Part shown: one piece after another, positions 29,275 to 38,457 of the stretch
Layout: each line of letters starts with the position of its first letter
Position numbering within the stretch: the first letter of the stretch is position 1
Source of the DNA: an uncultured Acetatifactor sp.
GTDB taxonomy: Bacteria; Bacillota; Clostridia; Lachnospirales; Lachnospiraceae
Direction: 5' to 3'
Assembly: GCF_910585425.1 (NCBI RefSeq)
Contig: NZ_CAJUCP010000046.1
Span: 1 to 49,538 of the forward strand
DNA length: 49,538 nucleotides
The notes under the pieces: model-generated
What the model was told of the DNA's origin: nothing
Seen by the model: only the letters and a program-made list of their open reading frames with translations
The model's database searches: none
Made by a program: the position numbers and the translations under genes

Positions 29275-31566
29275 ATGCCAGGAATCGTCATCGAAAAACA
29301 CAAGACCATCTGCAGCAGCGAACAGCCAATGACCACATTGTACCTGATTTCCCAGGGGCGGGTGGAGGTACAGTGCCCAGGAGGCTCCTACCAGATCCGA
29401 AACGGAGATGTGGCGGGCATCTGCGAGATATGCTCGGAGATACACTTTCTGACCTACACCGCCCTGGAGGACACCACCCTCATACCCTATCCCCTGACCA
29501 GCCTGGAGGCCCTGGGCAATCTCATGCAGGTGCGCCCCGAAATCGCCAAGCTGTTCCTCCTCTCCCTGCTGCGTCAGTTCGACGCCATGCTGGAGCAGTG
29601 CTCCGTGTCCGAGGTCAGCAGCGCCAATCTCTACCGCAGGCTCCAGACGGACTGCGCCCTGTACGCGGACCTGTGCGAGCGGCACAAGGCCCCCTCCCGG
29701 ATTCCCCCGGAGGTGGAGGCAATCGCACCCAGCCTGGAGGACTCCTGCGATGAATGGCTGAGCAGGTATTATTCCGCGCTGCAGCGCATCTACATGGGCG
29801 CGGACGCAGGCGTGCTGCTGCAGGAGCCGGGGCTGTCCCTGGGGGCGCTCCGTAAGGGCTCCCTGGACCTGAACAAGTCCTACCGGGTGATGGAGGCCCA
29901 GGCCCAGTACCGCTCCCAGATCATAGACTGCTATTTCAATCCCTCGGGAAACGACCTCTTCGATGCCATGACCAAGCTCTACTACCGCCTCCGCCAGGAG
30001 GGGCAGGACACCGGCGGGCTGTACGAAAGCATCTCCCAGATGCTCTGCCTGCCCGACGAATATGAAATCCCTCCCGAGGCCCAGGCCGAGACCCGGGTGG
30101 AGGCCTTCCGCCGGAAGGAGGGCGCCCTCCAGCATCCCCAGGCGTCCACAGGCACCGGGGACGGCTCCGATGCGGACATCCTCCAGCTCCTGGAGGGCTC
30201 CCTGGAGACCATCCTGGACTATGCCGGGCTCGACGGCGACAAGGAAGCGGCCTTCCGGGAGCATGTGGTCCTCTACCGGGACACCAAGGACAAAAATTCC
30301 ACGGACGACGAGTGCACCCGCCTGCGCAGGAAGCTCACGGACGAATTCTATCTCCTGTACACGGAAGTGTTCCTCCGCTCCCTGTCCGTGTCCGGCATGC
30401 CCCTCCCCGTTCGGATGTTCCTCTATTTCGGCTATGTGGACGAGAAGCTGGCAGGTGAAGACAACGCTGTCGCCCTCTACCGCCTGGCCAGCTATATGAG
30501 CGAGCCGGGCCAGATGGGCGTCTACACCTTCTACGACTGGCTGCTGGCCATCTATGACGGGGAGAAGAACCCCAGCCGCAGCGAGCTGGACGAGGATTAC
30601 GACGACTTCGTCCACCTGCAGAAGAAAAAGAACAATCTCTCCGCCGCCCAGGTGGCCGAGCTGGAGAATGACCGCATGGCCAAGGTGCGCTATGAGCTGG
30701 AGAACCTCTTCCCCAGCGCCAACAAGGTGACCTATGGCCGGGTGACCACCTTCTGCCCCCTGTTCACCGCCGAGAACATGCTAAAGGACCTGCGGGACTC
30801 CTTCGTCACACCGGAAAAGGTAGAGAGCGCCCTGACCATGCTGAAGAAGGTGGACTTCTCCGCCTTCTACCGTGAGACCATCGATTACGAGCTGGCCCAG
30901 GTCATGAACCGGGAGCCCATGCATGTGGAATACCTGCCCGACATCATCCTGATGCCCAACGCCGGGATCAGGGGCTCCCTGTGGCAGGAGATCGAGGGCC
31001 GCAAGCGCAACAGCCCCAGCCGCATGATCCTGCCCGCGTTCTACATGGAGAGCCTGGACACAGCGATCGTCCGCATGACCGGCGAATTCCGCTGGGAGAT
31101 GTGCAAGCGCATCCAGAGCGGCCGCTGGAACGATGTGTCGGAGCCTTCCCTGACCAGCGAATACTTCGACTACATGCAGTTCTACAAGAAGAACACGGAG
31201 CTGAGCAAGGATGCCAAGGAGAAGCTGCAGAACAGCCTGGTCCGGGCCAAGAACAGCTTCCGGGAGATGTTCGTCAGGGACTATATCACCTGGATTTTCT
31301 ACGAGAGCAGCGGCTCGGCCAGGATGAACAAGGTGGCCCGCAGGATCCTGTTCCTGTACTGCCCTCTCCCCGCCTCCATGGACGCAGGGCTGGAGCAGAA
31401 CCCCATGTTCTCCGAGCTCCTCAGCCGCCAGCGGATCCTGTCCGGACAGCGTGTGCAGAAGCTGAGCATGCTGCGCCAGAAGCTGCGCAACAGCAACACC
31501 CCGGTCCCGGACTACCTGGAGCAGGAGATCGCCTTCGCGTCCAGGAAGCTGGAGGCCAGTCAGTAA
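29275..31566 (+). CDS. Cyclic-nucleotide-binding-like domain protein, unknown C-terminus
   Basis: This 763-residue protein begins with a beta-barrel like a cyclic-nucleotide-binding domain: SSEQPMTTLYLISQGRVEV followed by YQIRNGDVAGICEIC and ALEDTTLIPYPL, at residues 5-80. The phosphate-binding cassette (GExA-R) is not intact, so ligand binding is uncertain. The remaining 680 residues are helical and soluble and of no family I recognise; segments include SYRVMEAQAQYRSQIIDCYF, VRMFLYFGYVDEKLAGED and a C-terminal LRQKLRNSNTPVPDYLEQEIAF. The ATG lies 15 nt after the activase stop, so the two genes are one operon, and a sensory or scaffold role beside the activase is plausible. A large hairpin follows. 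Confidence 0.6.
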   Translation: MPGIVIEKHKTICSSEQPMTTLYLISQGRVEVQCPGGSYQIRNGDVAGICEICSEIHFLTYTALEDTTLIPYPLTSLEALGNLMQVRPEIAKLFLLSLLRQFDAMLEQCSVSEVSSANLYRRLQTDCALYADLCERHKAPSRIPPEVEAIAPSLEDSCDEWLSRYYSALQRIYMGADAGVLLQEPGLSLGALRKGSLDLNKSYRVMEAQAQYRSQIIDCYFNPSGNDLFDAMTKLYYRLRQEGQDTGGLYESISQMLCLPDEYEIPPEAQAETRVEAFRRKEGALQHPQASTGTGDGSDADILQLLEGSLETILDYAGLDGDKEAAFREHVVLYRDTKDKNSTDDECTRLRRKLTDEFYLLYTEVFLRSLSVSGMPLPVRMFLYFGYVDEKLAGEDNAVALYRLASYMSEPGQMGVYTFYDWLLAIYDGEKNPSRSELDEDYDDFVHLQKKKNNLSAAQVAELENDRMAKVRYELENLFPSANKVTYGRVTTFCPLFTAENMLKDLRDSFVTPEKVESALTMLKKVDFSAFYRETIDYELAQVMNREPMHVEYLPDIILMPNAGIRGSLWQEIEGRKRNSPSRMILPAFYMESLDTAIVRMTGEFRWEMCKRIQSGRWNDVSEPSLTSEYFDYMQFYKKNTELSKDAKEKLQNSLVRAKNSFREMFVRDYITWIFYESSGSARMNKVARRILFLYCPLPASMDAGLEQNPMFSELLSRQRILSGQRVQKLSMLRQKLRNSNTPVPDYLEQEIAFASRKLEASQ

Positions 31567-31572
31567 ATCCCC

Positions 31573-31625
31573 GGAGGGAATGGAATCACAAGCCGTGGAA
31601 AGAACGGCGTGGAACCATTCCCTCC
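31573..31625 (+). terminator. Large inverted repeat after the activase operon
   Basis: GGAGGGAATGG (31573-31583) is inverted at 31615-31625, with a 31-nt spacer that itself carries GCCGT/ACGGC. It sits 6 nt after the stop. No strong T run follows, so it may be a 3'-protecting hairpin and not a simple terminator. On the other side, a small TCCGGT/ACCGGA stem plus CTTTT at about 31687-31704 may end the MATE transcript. Confidence 0.5.
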
Positions 31626-31704
31626 ATTGTCATTCCTCCGAGGGTATATTATAATCAATACCAGGTCATGACCAGACTATCAGGAAAAGTCCGGTACACC
31701 GGAA

Positions 31705-33066
31705 CTAAGCCCTCTCCCGGCTCTCCGAATCCGAAAGCTGCTTCGTGAGCGTCCTGCGCACGTGGAAGTAGGCCGGAATCAGGAACAGGTCCGCGAACAG
31801 CCATGCCAGCGGGTTCCCCAACGCCACTCCCGTGAATCCAAGCATGGGCACCAGCACGAACCCCACGATGCCTCTGGCCACCATCTCGAACACCCCCGCC
31901 AGGATGGCGAAGGCGGGGAATCCCATGCCCTGTATCAGGAAGCGGATGATGTTCACCAGGGCCAGCAGGGCGTAGAAAGCGGTATTGTAGATCATCAGCA
32001 TCCGGGCGTTGCCGATGATCTCGCCCTCGGAGGCCTCCAGGAACAGCTCCGCCAGCGGCCTGCCCAAAAAGACGCTCACCAGCAGCGCGATCACGGAGTA
32101 CCCTATCCCCAGCATGACGCAGGATTTCAGTCCCTGGCCGATGCGGTCCAGCTTCTTCGCCCCGATGTTCTGCCCGCCGTAGGTAGCCATGGTGGAGCCC
32201 ATGGCATCAAAGGGGCAGGCCAGGAACCCGTTGATCCGACCCGAAGCGGTGACGGCTGCCACGGCCCCGGAGCCCAGCGTATTGGTGGCGCTCTGGAGGA
32301 TCACGCTGCCGATGGCCGTGACGGAATACTGCAGCCCCATGGGCACCCCCATGCCGCACAGCATCCCCATCCTATGGCCGTCCGGCCTCCACTCCTCCCG
32401 CCGTATCCGCAGGATTTCGAACTTCTTCACCATGAACAGCAGACAGCAGGCCCCCGACACCCCCTGGGAGATCACGGTGGCCCAGGCCGCCCCCTGCACC
32501 CCCATGTGGAGGTTCACGATGAAGAAGAGGTCCAGCCCCACGTTCAGGAAGGAGGACATCACCAGGAAAATCACCGGCGTCCTGCTGTCCCCCAGGGCCC
32601 GTATGACGCCGGAGGTCATATTGTAGAGGAAGGTCACAGGAATCCCCAGGAAGATTACCCATATGTAGTCATGAGACCTGTCGATGATGTCCGCGGGCGT
32701 GCGCATCCAGACCAGGATCTGCCTGGCCAGCGAGGCGGTGAGCAGGGTCAGCACCGCCGCGAATCCCAGGGACAGCCAGACGCAGTTGGCCACATACCTG
32801 CGCAGGTCCCCAAAGTCCCGGGCGCCGAACTTGTGGGCCACAGGGATGGAGAAGCCGCTGCACACGCCCATGCAGAAGCCGATGATCAGGAAGTTCACGG
32901 AGCCCGTGGCCCCCACTGCCGCCAGGCTGTCCGTGCCCAGGATGCGACCTACGATCACCGTATCCACCAGGCTGTAGAACTGCTGGAACAGAAATCCGAA
33001 TAAAAGCGGAACGGAAAATCCCAGGATTAGTTTCATGGGGCTTCCCTGCGTCATATCTTTCGTCAT
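31705..33066 (-). CDS. MATE-family efflux transporter
   Basis: MATE proteins expel cationic drugs or metabolites using Na+ or H+ gradients. The 453-residue protein is at the normal length, with about 12 membrane helices. Typical features are PLLFGFLFQQFYSLVDTVIVGRILGTDSLAAVGATG in the first helix pair and the equivalent pattern in the second half (VAAVTASGRINGF). The start two codons inside the longest frame was chosen because AGAGG-n7-ATG fits better. A promoter with -35 TTGCAC and -10 TATACT lies at 33132-33160. It is a single-gene unit in a gap between the activase operon and the small coiled-coil gene. The substrate cannot be read from the sequence. Confidence 0.9.
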   Translation of the reverse strand: MTKDMTQGSPMKLILGFSVPLLFGFLFQQFYSLVDTVIVGRILGTDSLAAVGATGSVNFLIIGFCMGVCSGFSIPVAHKFGARDFGDLRRYVANCVWLSLGFAAVLTLLTASLARQILVWMRTPADIIDRSHDYIWVIFLGIPVTFLYNMTSGVIRALGDSRTPVIFLVMSSFLNVGLDLFFIVNLHMGVQGAAWATVISQGVSGACCLLFMVKKFEILRIRREEWRPDGHRMGMLCGMGVPMGLQYSVTAIGSVILQSATNTLGSGAVAAVTASGRINGFLACPFDAMGSTMATYGGQNIGAKKLDRIGQGLKSCVMLGIGYSVIALLVSVFLGRPLAELFLEASEGEIIGNARMLMIYNTAFYALLALVNIIRFLIQGMGFPAFAILAGVFEMVARGIVGFVLVPMLGFTGVALGNPLAWLFADLFLIPAYFHVRRTLTKQLSDSESRERA

Positions 33067-33131
33067 GTCCATACCTCTTTTCCGAAATCCCCTGCCACCG
33101 GTGATGAAGCGGAGGAGATTGTTTCCGACAA

Positions 33132-33160
33132 AGTATATGCTTTCTCCCGGAAAAGTGCAA
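33132..33160 (-). promoter_or_regulatory. MATE gene promoter
   Basis: Minus strand -35 TTGCAC (33155-33160), 17-nt spacer, -10 TATACT (33132-33137), about 65 nt upstream of the start. Confidence 0.6.
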
Positions 33161-33243
33161 TGTACTTTTTTGCCCGAAATCCCTTCCCCTATGTACTATT
33201 TTGCGTTCCGAGGCACTTGCGCCGCCCAGGCTTACATGCGGAA

Positions 33244-33275
33244 AATCCGGGGCAGCTCTCTCCTGTCCCCGGATT
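33244..33275 (-). terminator. Terminator after the coiled-coil gene
   Basis: AATCCGGGG (33244-33252) pairs with CCCCGGATT (33267-33275), followed on the minus strand by TTCC. It lies about 50 nt after the small gene. The 33073-33326 spacer otherwise holds only the MATE promoter. Confidence 0.55.
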
Positions 33276-33326
33276 CTCCATAGGCGAAACATTTCCAGCC
33301 ATTTTTCTATTCCCATTACATCCGCG

Positions 33327-33566
33327 CTAAGAGGCGGCCTGCTCCCTGCGCTCCAGATACTCCTGCAGAACCTCCGCCACTTCCTCCGGCCCCAGTCCCG
33401 ACTCGGCCATGATGTCGCTCACGGCCTCCAGCTCCTTGCGCTTCTTCTCCATATACAGCTCCTCCAGCTCCCGCTTCTCCGACTCCACTCTGGTCTCCAG
33501 AGCCTCGATGAGCTCCTGCTTTGCCGCTATCTTTTCCTCAATGGTCTTACGCTGTCCTCTTGCCAT
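33327..33566 (-). CDS. Small coiled-coil protein of unknown function
   Basis: The 79-residue protein consists of an N-terminal coiled coil (KIAAKQELIEALETRVESEKRELEELYMEKKRKELE, with heptad spacing) and a short C-terminal helix pair, VSDIMAESGLGPEEVAEVLQEYL. Similar small proteins (DUF4315-like) occur in Firmicutes mobile and accessory regions, but I cannot assign a family. The start follows AAAGGAGAAGTCT. A TATACT box lies about 55 nt upstream. It ends with its own terminator, 50 nt from the gene end, so it is probably a single-gene unit. It could act as a DNA-associated or oligomerisation factor; this is a guess from shape alone. Confidence 0.6.
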   Translation of the reverse strand: MARGQRKTIEEKIAAKQELIEALETRVESEKRELEELYMEKKRKELEAVSDIMAESGLGPEEVAEVLQEYLERREQAAS

Positions 33567-33697
33567 AGACTTCTCCTTTCACAGAACTGTTTTAAGTCCT
33601 TTTCTACCAGTATATGGACAAGATATGGAAAATATTCCCCTGTACCAAAATTTTTTCCGGGCCTGTATACCGATGCAAGGATTCCTGCGCCGGGGCA

Positions 33698-36600
33698 CTA
33701 GGAAAGCAGGGACAAAAAGTCCTCCTTGGTCATCCCGCCCAACTGCCCCGCGTCCCCGGAGATCACCTGCTCCGACAGGGCACGCTTGCTCTCCTGGAGC
33801 TCCTGTATCTTCTCTTCCACGGTGCCCTTCGCTATCAGCCGGTACACCACTACCATCTTCGTCTGGCCGATGCGGTGGGTGCGGTCCGTGGCCTGGTTCT
33901 GCACCGCCAGGTTCCACCAGGGATCGTAGTGGATGACCACGTCCGCCCCCGTCAGGTTCAGGCCCACGCCTCCCGCCTTCAGGGAGATCAGGAATACCTT
34001 GGTGTCGTCCCCGTTGAAGGCCTTCACCAACTGCAGGCGCTTCTCCTTGGGGGTGGCCCCGGTGATGGTATAGAAGCTGACCTGCTCCTGATCGAGGCGT
34101 TTCCCGATCAGCTCCAGCATGGAGGTGAACTGGGAGAACAGCAATATCTTGTGGCCGCCCTCCACGGCGCTGCGCACCAGGTCCACGCAGGCCTCCAGCT
34201 TGGCGGACTCGCCCTTATAGTCCTCGAAGCACAGCCCCGGGTCGCAGCAGATCTGCCGCAGCTTCATCAGCTCCGCCAGGATCTGTATCTTGTTCCGCTG
34301 GAATTCCTGGGCGTCCTGCATGCCGATCCGCTGCTTCATATTGACTACCTGTGCGTCATACAGCTTCTGCTGTCCGGATTCGAACTTCACGTACCGGTTC
34401 TCCTCCAGTTTCTCCGGCAGGTCCTTCAGCACGTTCTCCTTCATCCTGCGCAGGATAAAGGGCCCTGTCATGCGCTGCAGCCGCTCCAGCGCCCCCTGGT
34501 CCTCATTTCGGACAATGGGGGCCTCGAAGTCGCTCCGGAACACATCATACCCGTACAGATATCCCGGAATCAGGAAATCGAAGATGCTCCACAGCTCGCT
34601 GAGCCGGTTCTCGATGGGCGTCCCTGTCAGGGCATAGCGGGTCCTGCTCTTCACCGCCTTCACCGCCTTGGCTGCCGCCGTGGTATGGTTCTTGATATAC
34701 TGGGCCTCATCGATGATGTGATAGCTGAACTCCTTGTCCTCGTAATTCTCGATGTCCCGCTTCAGCAGGTCGTAGGAGGTCACCACCACATCGTACTCCC
34801 GGTAATGGGAAAGCTTCTCCCGTCTCTCCTCCTGTCCCCCGGTGATGAAGCAATGGGAGAGCTGGGGCGCGAAAGCGCGTATCTCCTCGCCCCAGTTGTA
34901 CACCAGCGAGGCGGGCGCCACCACCAGCGCCGTGCCCTCCTTCCCCTCCTGCCTGGCCGCCAGCAGCACGGCCAGCACCTGGATGGTCTTGCCCAGGCCC
35001 ATGTCGTCCGCAAGGATTCCCCCCAGGCCGTAAGCCTCCAGGGTCCGAAGCCATCTGTAGCCGTTCCTCTGGTAGCCCCTCATGATCTCCCGCAGGGTGG
35101 GCGGCTCCTCGAAATCCGCGTCGTTAACGGTCTTGAAGTCCTTCACCATCTCCCGGAAATGGCTGTCCCGGGTGCTGTAGATCTCCTCGTTCTTCTCCAG
35201 CAGCTTGTCCAGGTACAAAGCCCGGTACAGGGGAAGCTTTACATTGCCCTTCAAAAGTTCCCTGGGGCTCATCCGCAGGGAATCCGCCATCTCCGCCAGG
35301 GTCTGCAGGGCGTCCTGCTCCAGGCTCAGGAAATCCCCGTTCCGCAGCCTGTAGTATTTCTTTTTCTGTCTGTAGCTCTTCAGGATGTCCAGCAGCTCCT
35401 CTGGCGGCACGTCCTGGGTGGCGATGTCCAGGTTCAGCAGGTTTTTGGACACGGATATGCCCACGCTCATCCGCACCCTGCGCCCGATGTTCAGGTTGGT
35501 GAACCGCCTGGTGCACTGCACCTCCCCCAAAGCCAGCAGCGCGTCCACGCCCTTGTCCAGCACCTGGAACATGAGCCCCTCATCCCCCTCGCAGCTCAGC
35601 TCCTTCTCCCTGCTGTCCCAGTAGGGGAACCACTGCCTGGCCAGGAACAGGGCCTCCTCCTCCCTGGTGCCCTCCCGGAAAGGCTCCAGCGGCCCCTCCC
35701 TGTCGCCGAAGTCCACCACCCGGAATTCCTGCTGCCCATACCTGGCCCCTACCCGGCAGCTCATATTGTCGTCCGCCGCGTCCAGATAGAACACGAACCG
35801 GGCCTGGGGCGGCAGGAAGGCCGCTATCTCCTCGGCGTTCTCCTCCATGATGTCCACCGCGCCCTCCAGCCGGGGCAGCACGGAATAATAGAACTGGGGC
35901 AGCTTGTTCCTGCCCACCTGGAAGGACAGCGCGCCCTCGTCGAAGAACTGGGCCATGATGCGGATCTTCTGCAGGAATTCCGTATCCAATCTGCACAGCC
36001 CCGCCTCGCAGATGTAGTAGGCCGTGCCCACCCCGTAGAAAAGCCGGGGCATGCGGCAGCTCACCGTGATACCATGGAACTCCCTGGGCCGCCCCAAGTC
36101 GTTCTTGCGGATGGTCATGGATATCTTCGGATTCTGCTCCTTCGCATACAGGGTCGTCTTCCATTTCGTATCGCTGTCCCTGTCCTCATATTCCAGCGGA
36201 TTCTCTCCCAGCAGCCCGTAGAGCTCGTCCAGCCGCCAGCCGCTCAGAGCCAGCTCGCCGTCCTTGGAGGCGGCCCGCCTGGAATAGCTGTTGGCCTCTA
36301 TCATCCTCCGCTCGAAGTTCAGCTCCTCCTTCACGATCCGGCCGATGAAGTCGATCCATGGCCTGGATTTTTCCGTAAAATTGGAGATGCTGTGGTTCAG
36401 GCTGGTGCTGCTGCCGTAGGAGGCGGTCTTGGACTCCTGGACATTGGTGTAGAACTCGAAGAGATCCTTCACCACGAACAGCTTCTTCTCCCCCACCTTG
36501 AAGGAGACCTTCAGCTCCCCGTTCTTCAGAACCACCCTGGGAACCAAAGTCATGCTCTCCGCCTTTCCTATGGCATCCGACATCACGGTATTGGCATGGC

Positions 36601-37198
36601 TCTCATAAAAGGCCCTTATGAGCTGCATCCCCCGCCAGTCCGTGGCGTCCCCCAGGTTCTTGTCCCTGAGGTCCTCCTCCACCCGCTGCAGCAGCGCTCC
36701 CAGATAGGCGCAGTATTCCCTCCTGTAATACATGCTGTAATAATGCTTTCTGCACTCCGCGCACTGGCACTCCGCATACAGGGCGCTGTCCCTGTTAAAA
36801 AGGATGTGGACGGGAAAGACTGCCTTCCCCTCCCTGCCCTCTCCCACGGCCTCGCCCACCAGCTCGCTCCTGCCCTGCGCGTATCCGCTCTGGACATCCT
36901 GGAGGCTTACCTTGTCCTCCCGGCACAACGCCTCCGCCTTCTGGGTCACTGCCTTGGTCAGCCGCATGGTCTTCCTGATGGCCGCCATGTCGAAATACTG
37001 GTAGCGTTCAAGCTCCGCGTAATCCGCAAGGCTCCGCTTCCCCGCCTCCGGGGAGTCCTCTTCCTCCTGGCGGTTCAGGACGATATATTCCTGCTCCGCC
37101 TGTCCGCCCTCCATGCTTTCAGCCGCGCTCTTTACGTCCTCCACAGCCTTTGCGGCATTCTTCCTCCCGGCACCTGTGGCCAATCGTCTCTTATGCAT
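33698..37198 (-). CDS. SNF2-family DEAD/DEAH helicase with N-terminal SWIM-like finger
   Basis: A 1166-residue Snf2-type DNA translocase. The N-terminal half carries a SWIM-like finger near residues 130-160 (CQCAEC...YCAYL), with the final His of CxCxnCxH replaced by Tyr, then the bacterial SNF2-associated region. The C-terminal ATPase shows motif I DDMGLGKT, Ia VAPASLVYNW, II DEAQ, III LTGTPIENRLSELWS, IV LLFSQFTSML and V/VI GGVGLNLTGADVVIH...DRTHRIGQ. These enzymes remodel protein-DNA complexes; a bacterial partner is unknown. The start two codons inside the longest frame gives AGAGG-n7-ATG. It lies alone on the minus strand, followed by a repeat element. It is not in an obvious defence cluster. 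Confidence 0.9.
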   Translation of the reverse strand: MHKRRLATGAGRKNAAKAVEDVKSAAESMEGGQAEQEYIVLNRQEEEDSPEAGKRSLADYAELERYQYFDMAAIRKTMRLTKAVTQKAEALCREDKVSLQDVQSGYAQGRSELVGEAVGEGREGKAVFPVHILFNRDSALYAECQCAECRKHYYSMYYRREYCAYLGALLQRVEEDLRDKNLGDATDWRGMQLIRAFYESHANTVMSDAIGKAESMTLVPRVVLKNGELKVSFKVGEKKLFVVKDLFEFYTNVQESKTASYGSSTSLNHSISNFTEKSRPWIDFIGRIVKEELNFERRMIEANSYSRRAASKDGELALSGWRLDELYGLLGENPLEYEDRDSDTKWKTTLYAKEQNPKISMTIRKNDLGRPREFHGITVSCRMPRLFYGVGTAYYICEAGLCRLDTEFLQKIRIMAQFFDEGALSFQVGRNKLPQFYYSVLPRLEGAVDIMEENAEEIAAFLPPQARFVFYLDAADDNMSCRVGARYGQQEFRVVDFGDREGPLEPFREGTREEEALFLARQWFPYWDSREKELSCEGDEGLMFQVLDKGVDALLALGEVQCTRRFTNLNIGRRVRMSVGISVSKNLLNLDIATQDVPPEELLDILKSYRQKKKYYRLRNGDFLSLEQDALQTLAEMADSLRMSPRELLKGNVKLPLYRALYLDKLLEKNEEIYSTRDSHFREMVKDFKTVNDADFEEPPTLREIMRGYQRNGYRWLRTLEAYGLGGILADDMGLGKTIQVLAVLLAARQEGKEGTALVVAPASLVYNWGEEIRAFAPQLSHCFITGGQEERREKLSHYREYDVVVTSYDLLKRDIENYEDKEFSYHIIDEAQYIKNHTTAAAKAVKAVKSRTRYALTGTPIENRLSELWSIFDFLIPGYLYGYDVFRSDFEAPIVRNEDQGALERLQRMTGPFILRRMKENVLKDLPEKLEENRYVKFESGQQKLYDAQVVNMKQRIGMQDAQEFQRNKIQILAELMKLRQICCDPGLCFEDYKGESAKLEACVDLVRSAVEGGHKILLFSQFTSMLELIGKRLDQEQVSFYTITGATPKEKRLQLVKAFNGDDTKVFLISLKAGGVGLNLTGADVVIHYDPWWNLAVQNQATDRTHRIGQTKMVVVYRLIAKGTVEEKIQELQESKRALSEQVISGDAGQLGGMTKEDFLSLLS

Positions 37199-37250
37199 CC
37201 CCATTCCTCTCTCTGCCCTCTTTCCGCAGCTTATCTGCTTCTTCTATAAA

Positions 37251-37355
37251 TCAAATACCCCGCTGCAAGCAACGGGGCATCAAGCTTGCAACGCTGCAGA
37301 GCAGCGGGGTATTTGACCCTCGCGGCATTCGCCAACTGGCCGTGCAAGCACGGCC
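37251..37355. repeat. REP-like element between the helicase and proB
   Basis: A 16-bp perfect inverted repeat (TCAAATACCCCGCTGC at 37251-37266, inverted at 37301-37316, 34-nt spacer) is followed by GGCCGTGC-AA-GCACGGCC (37338-37355). The spacer holds GCAAGC...GCTTGC, and its 3' part resembles the element at 38376-38437. The 37199-37430 region has no gene. Confidence 0.8.
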
Positions 37356-37456
37356 GCTTGACTCATTGCTCGCGGGAATAAAGAATCTTCCCTTTCCCCA
37401 CATTATAGCAAAATACCGTTTCCATTACAATTGTTGTTTTCTTTTAAAATGACTTG

Positions 37457-37465
37457 TGCTATACT
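37457..37465 (+). promoter_or_regulatory. Extended -10 promoter of the proline operon
   Basis: TGCTATACT (-10 box 37460-37465) about 60 nt upstream of proB. The -35 is poor, as usual for extended -10 sites. Confidence 0.5.
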
Positions 37466-37526
37466 GGGATCAGTTTTTTCACGGGCAGCACACCGCCCGC
37501 ATTTTATACGAGGGAGGCATGAGCCT

Positions 37527-38330
37527 TTGAGACAGGACGAAAAGCGAATCGTAGTGAAAGTAGGGACTTCCACCCTGACCCATGAATCCGGCGCGCCGAA
37601 CCTGCGGCGCATGAACCATCTGGCCCGGATCCTCTCGGACCTGCACGGGATGGGGCATGAGGTGATATTGGTGTTCTCCGGCGCCATCGCGGTGGGCACC
37701 TCCAGGCTGGGCCTGCCGGAGCGCCCCGGGGAGCTTCGGATGAAGCAGGCGGCCGCCGCGGTGGGACAGTGCCAGATGATGCACATCTTCGACCGGAGCT
37801 TCTCCGAATACAGCCAGTCCGCCGCCCAGATCCTGCTCACCGGGGAGGATGTGGAGGACGAGGGCAGGCGGGAGCATCTGAAAGGGACCTTCTTTGCATT
37901 GCTTGAGATGGGCGTCATCCCGGTGGTGAACGAGAACGACTCCGTCTCCTCCGCCGAGATTGAGACCGGGCGACACAAGGTGCTGGGGGACAACGACACC
38001 CTCTCCGCAATCGTGGCGAAGCTGTGCCGGGCCGATCTCTTGATACTGCTCAGCGATATCGACGGCCTCTATGACGCGGATCCGAAGTCCAACCCGGCGG
38101 CAAAGCTGCTGCACCGGGTAGCCGCCCTGACCCCGGAGATCCTGGAGATGGCCGGAGGCGCAGGCACCTGGCGGGGCACCGGCGGCATGGCCACCAAGCT
38201 CTCCGCAGCCCGCATCGCCATGGAGGCGGGCTGCGACATGGTGATTGCCAACGGAGCACGCATGGAGGACCTCTACGGCATCGTGGAGGGGCAGGAAATC
38301 GGCACCCGCTTCCTGGCGGCTGGATCCTGA
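37527..38330 (+). CDS. proB: Glutamate 5-kinase (no PUA domain)
   Basis: ProB phosphorylates glutamate in the first step of proline synthesis. The kinase signature is visible: KRIVVKVGTSTLT at the start, FSGAIAVGTSRLGL, VVNENDSVS, GDNDTLSAIVA and LLSDIDGLY, then GTGGMATKL. The 267 residues comprise only the amino-acid kinase domain; the C-terminal PUA domain of the E. coli enzyme is absent, as in many Firmicutes. I chose TTG at 37527 as start because GGAGG ends 9 nt before it and the N-terminus then matches the family; an in-frame ATG exists only far upstream. Followed by a 312-nt gap with palindromes before proA. Confidence 0.9.
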   Translation: MRQDEKRIVVKVGTSTLTHESGAPNLRRMNHLARILSDLHGMGHEVILVFSGAIAVGTSRLGLPERPGELRMKQAAAAVGQCQMMHIFDRSFSEYSQSAAQILLTGEDVEDEGRREHLKGTFFALLEMGVIPVVNENDSVSSAEIETGRHKVLGDNDTLSAIVAKLCRADLLILLSDIDGLYDADPKSNPAAKLLHRVAALTPEILEMAGGAGTWRGTGGMATKLSAARIAMEAGCDMVIANGARMEDLYGIVEGQEIGTRFLAAGS

Positions 38331-38375
38331 AGCGGCGCGGCGGCATGGCTGGCAGACGAAATTTTTCCACCTGCG

Positions 38376-38437
38376 CGGCTGCAATCCAATGGCTTGTCTG
38401 CATGCAAGCTATTGCAATGCAGCCGAGCCATTGGATT
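38376..38437. repeat. Interleaved inverted repeats in the proB-proA gap
   Basis: CGGCTGCA (38376-38383) pairs with TGCAGCCG (38418-38425), and AATCCAATGGCT (38383-38394) pairs with AGCCATTGGATT (38426-38437). The order A-B-A'-B' is that of a pseudoknot, though only one duplex may form at a time. Its 3' half resembles that of the element at 37251-37316 (CAAGCT.TTGCAA..TGCAG pattern). Confidence 0.75.
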
Positions 38438-38457
38438 AGTACCCCACTTCCAAATGA

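Noticed and set aside
33614..37249. A 1211-codon open frame on the plus strand
   Set aside because: It is the antisense of the SNF2 helicase, which has all helicase motifs; the open frame follows from GC-rich codon use on the other strand.
37431..37526. Upstream ATG start for proB
   Set aside because: The extra 32 residues have no family resemblance and would place the start inside the promoter; the TTG at 37527 has a good ribosome binding site.
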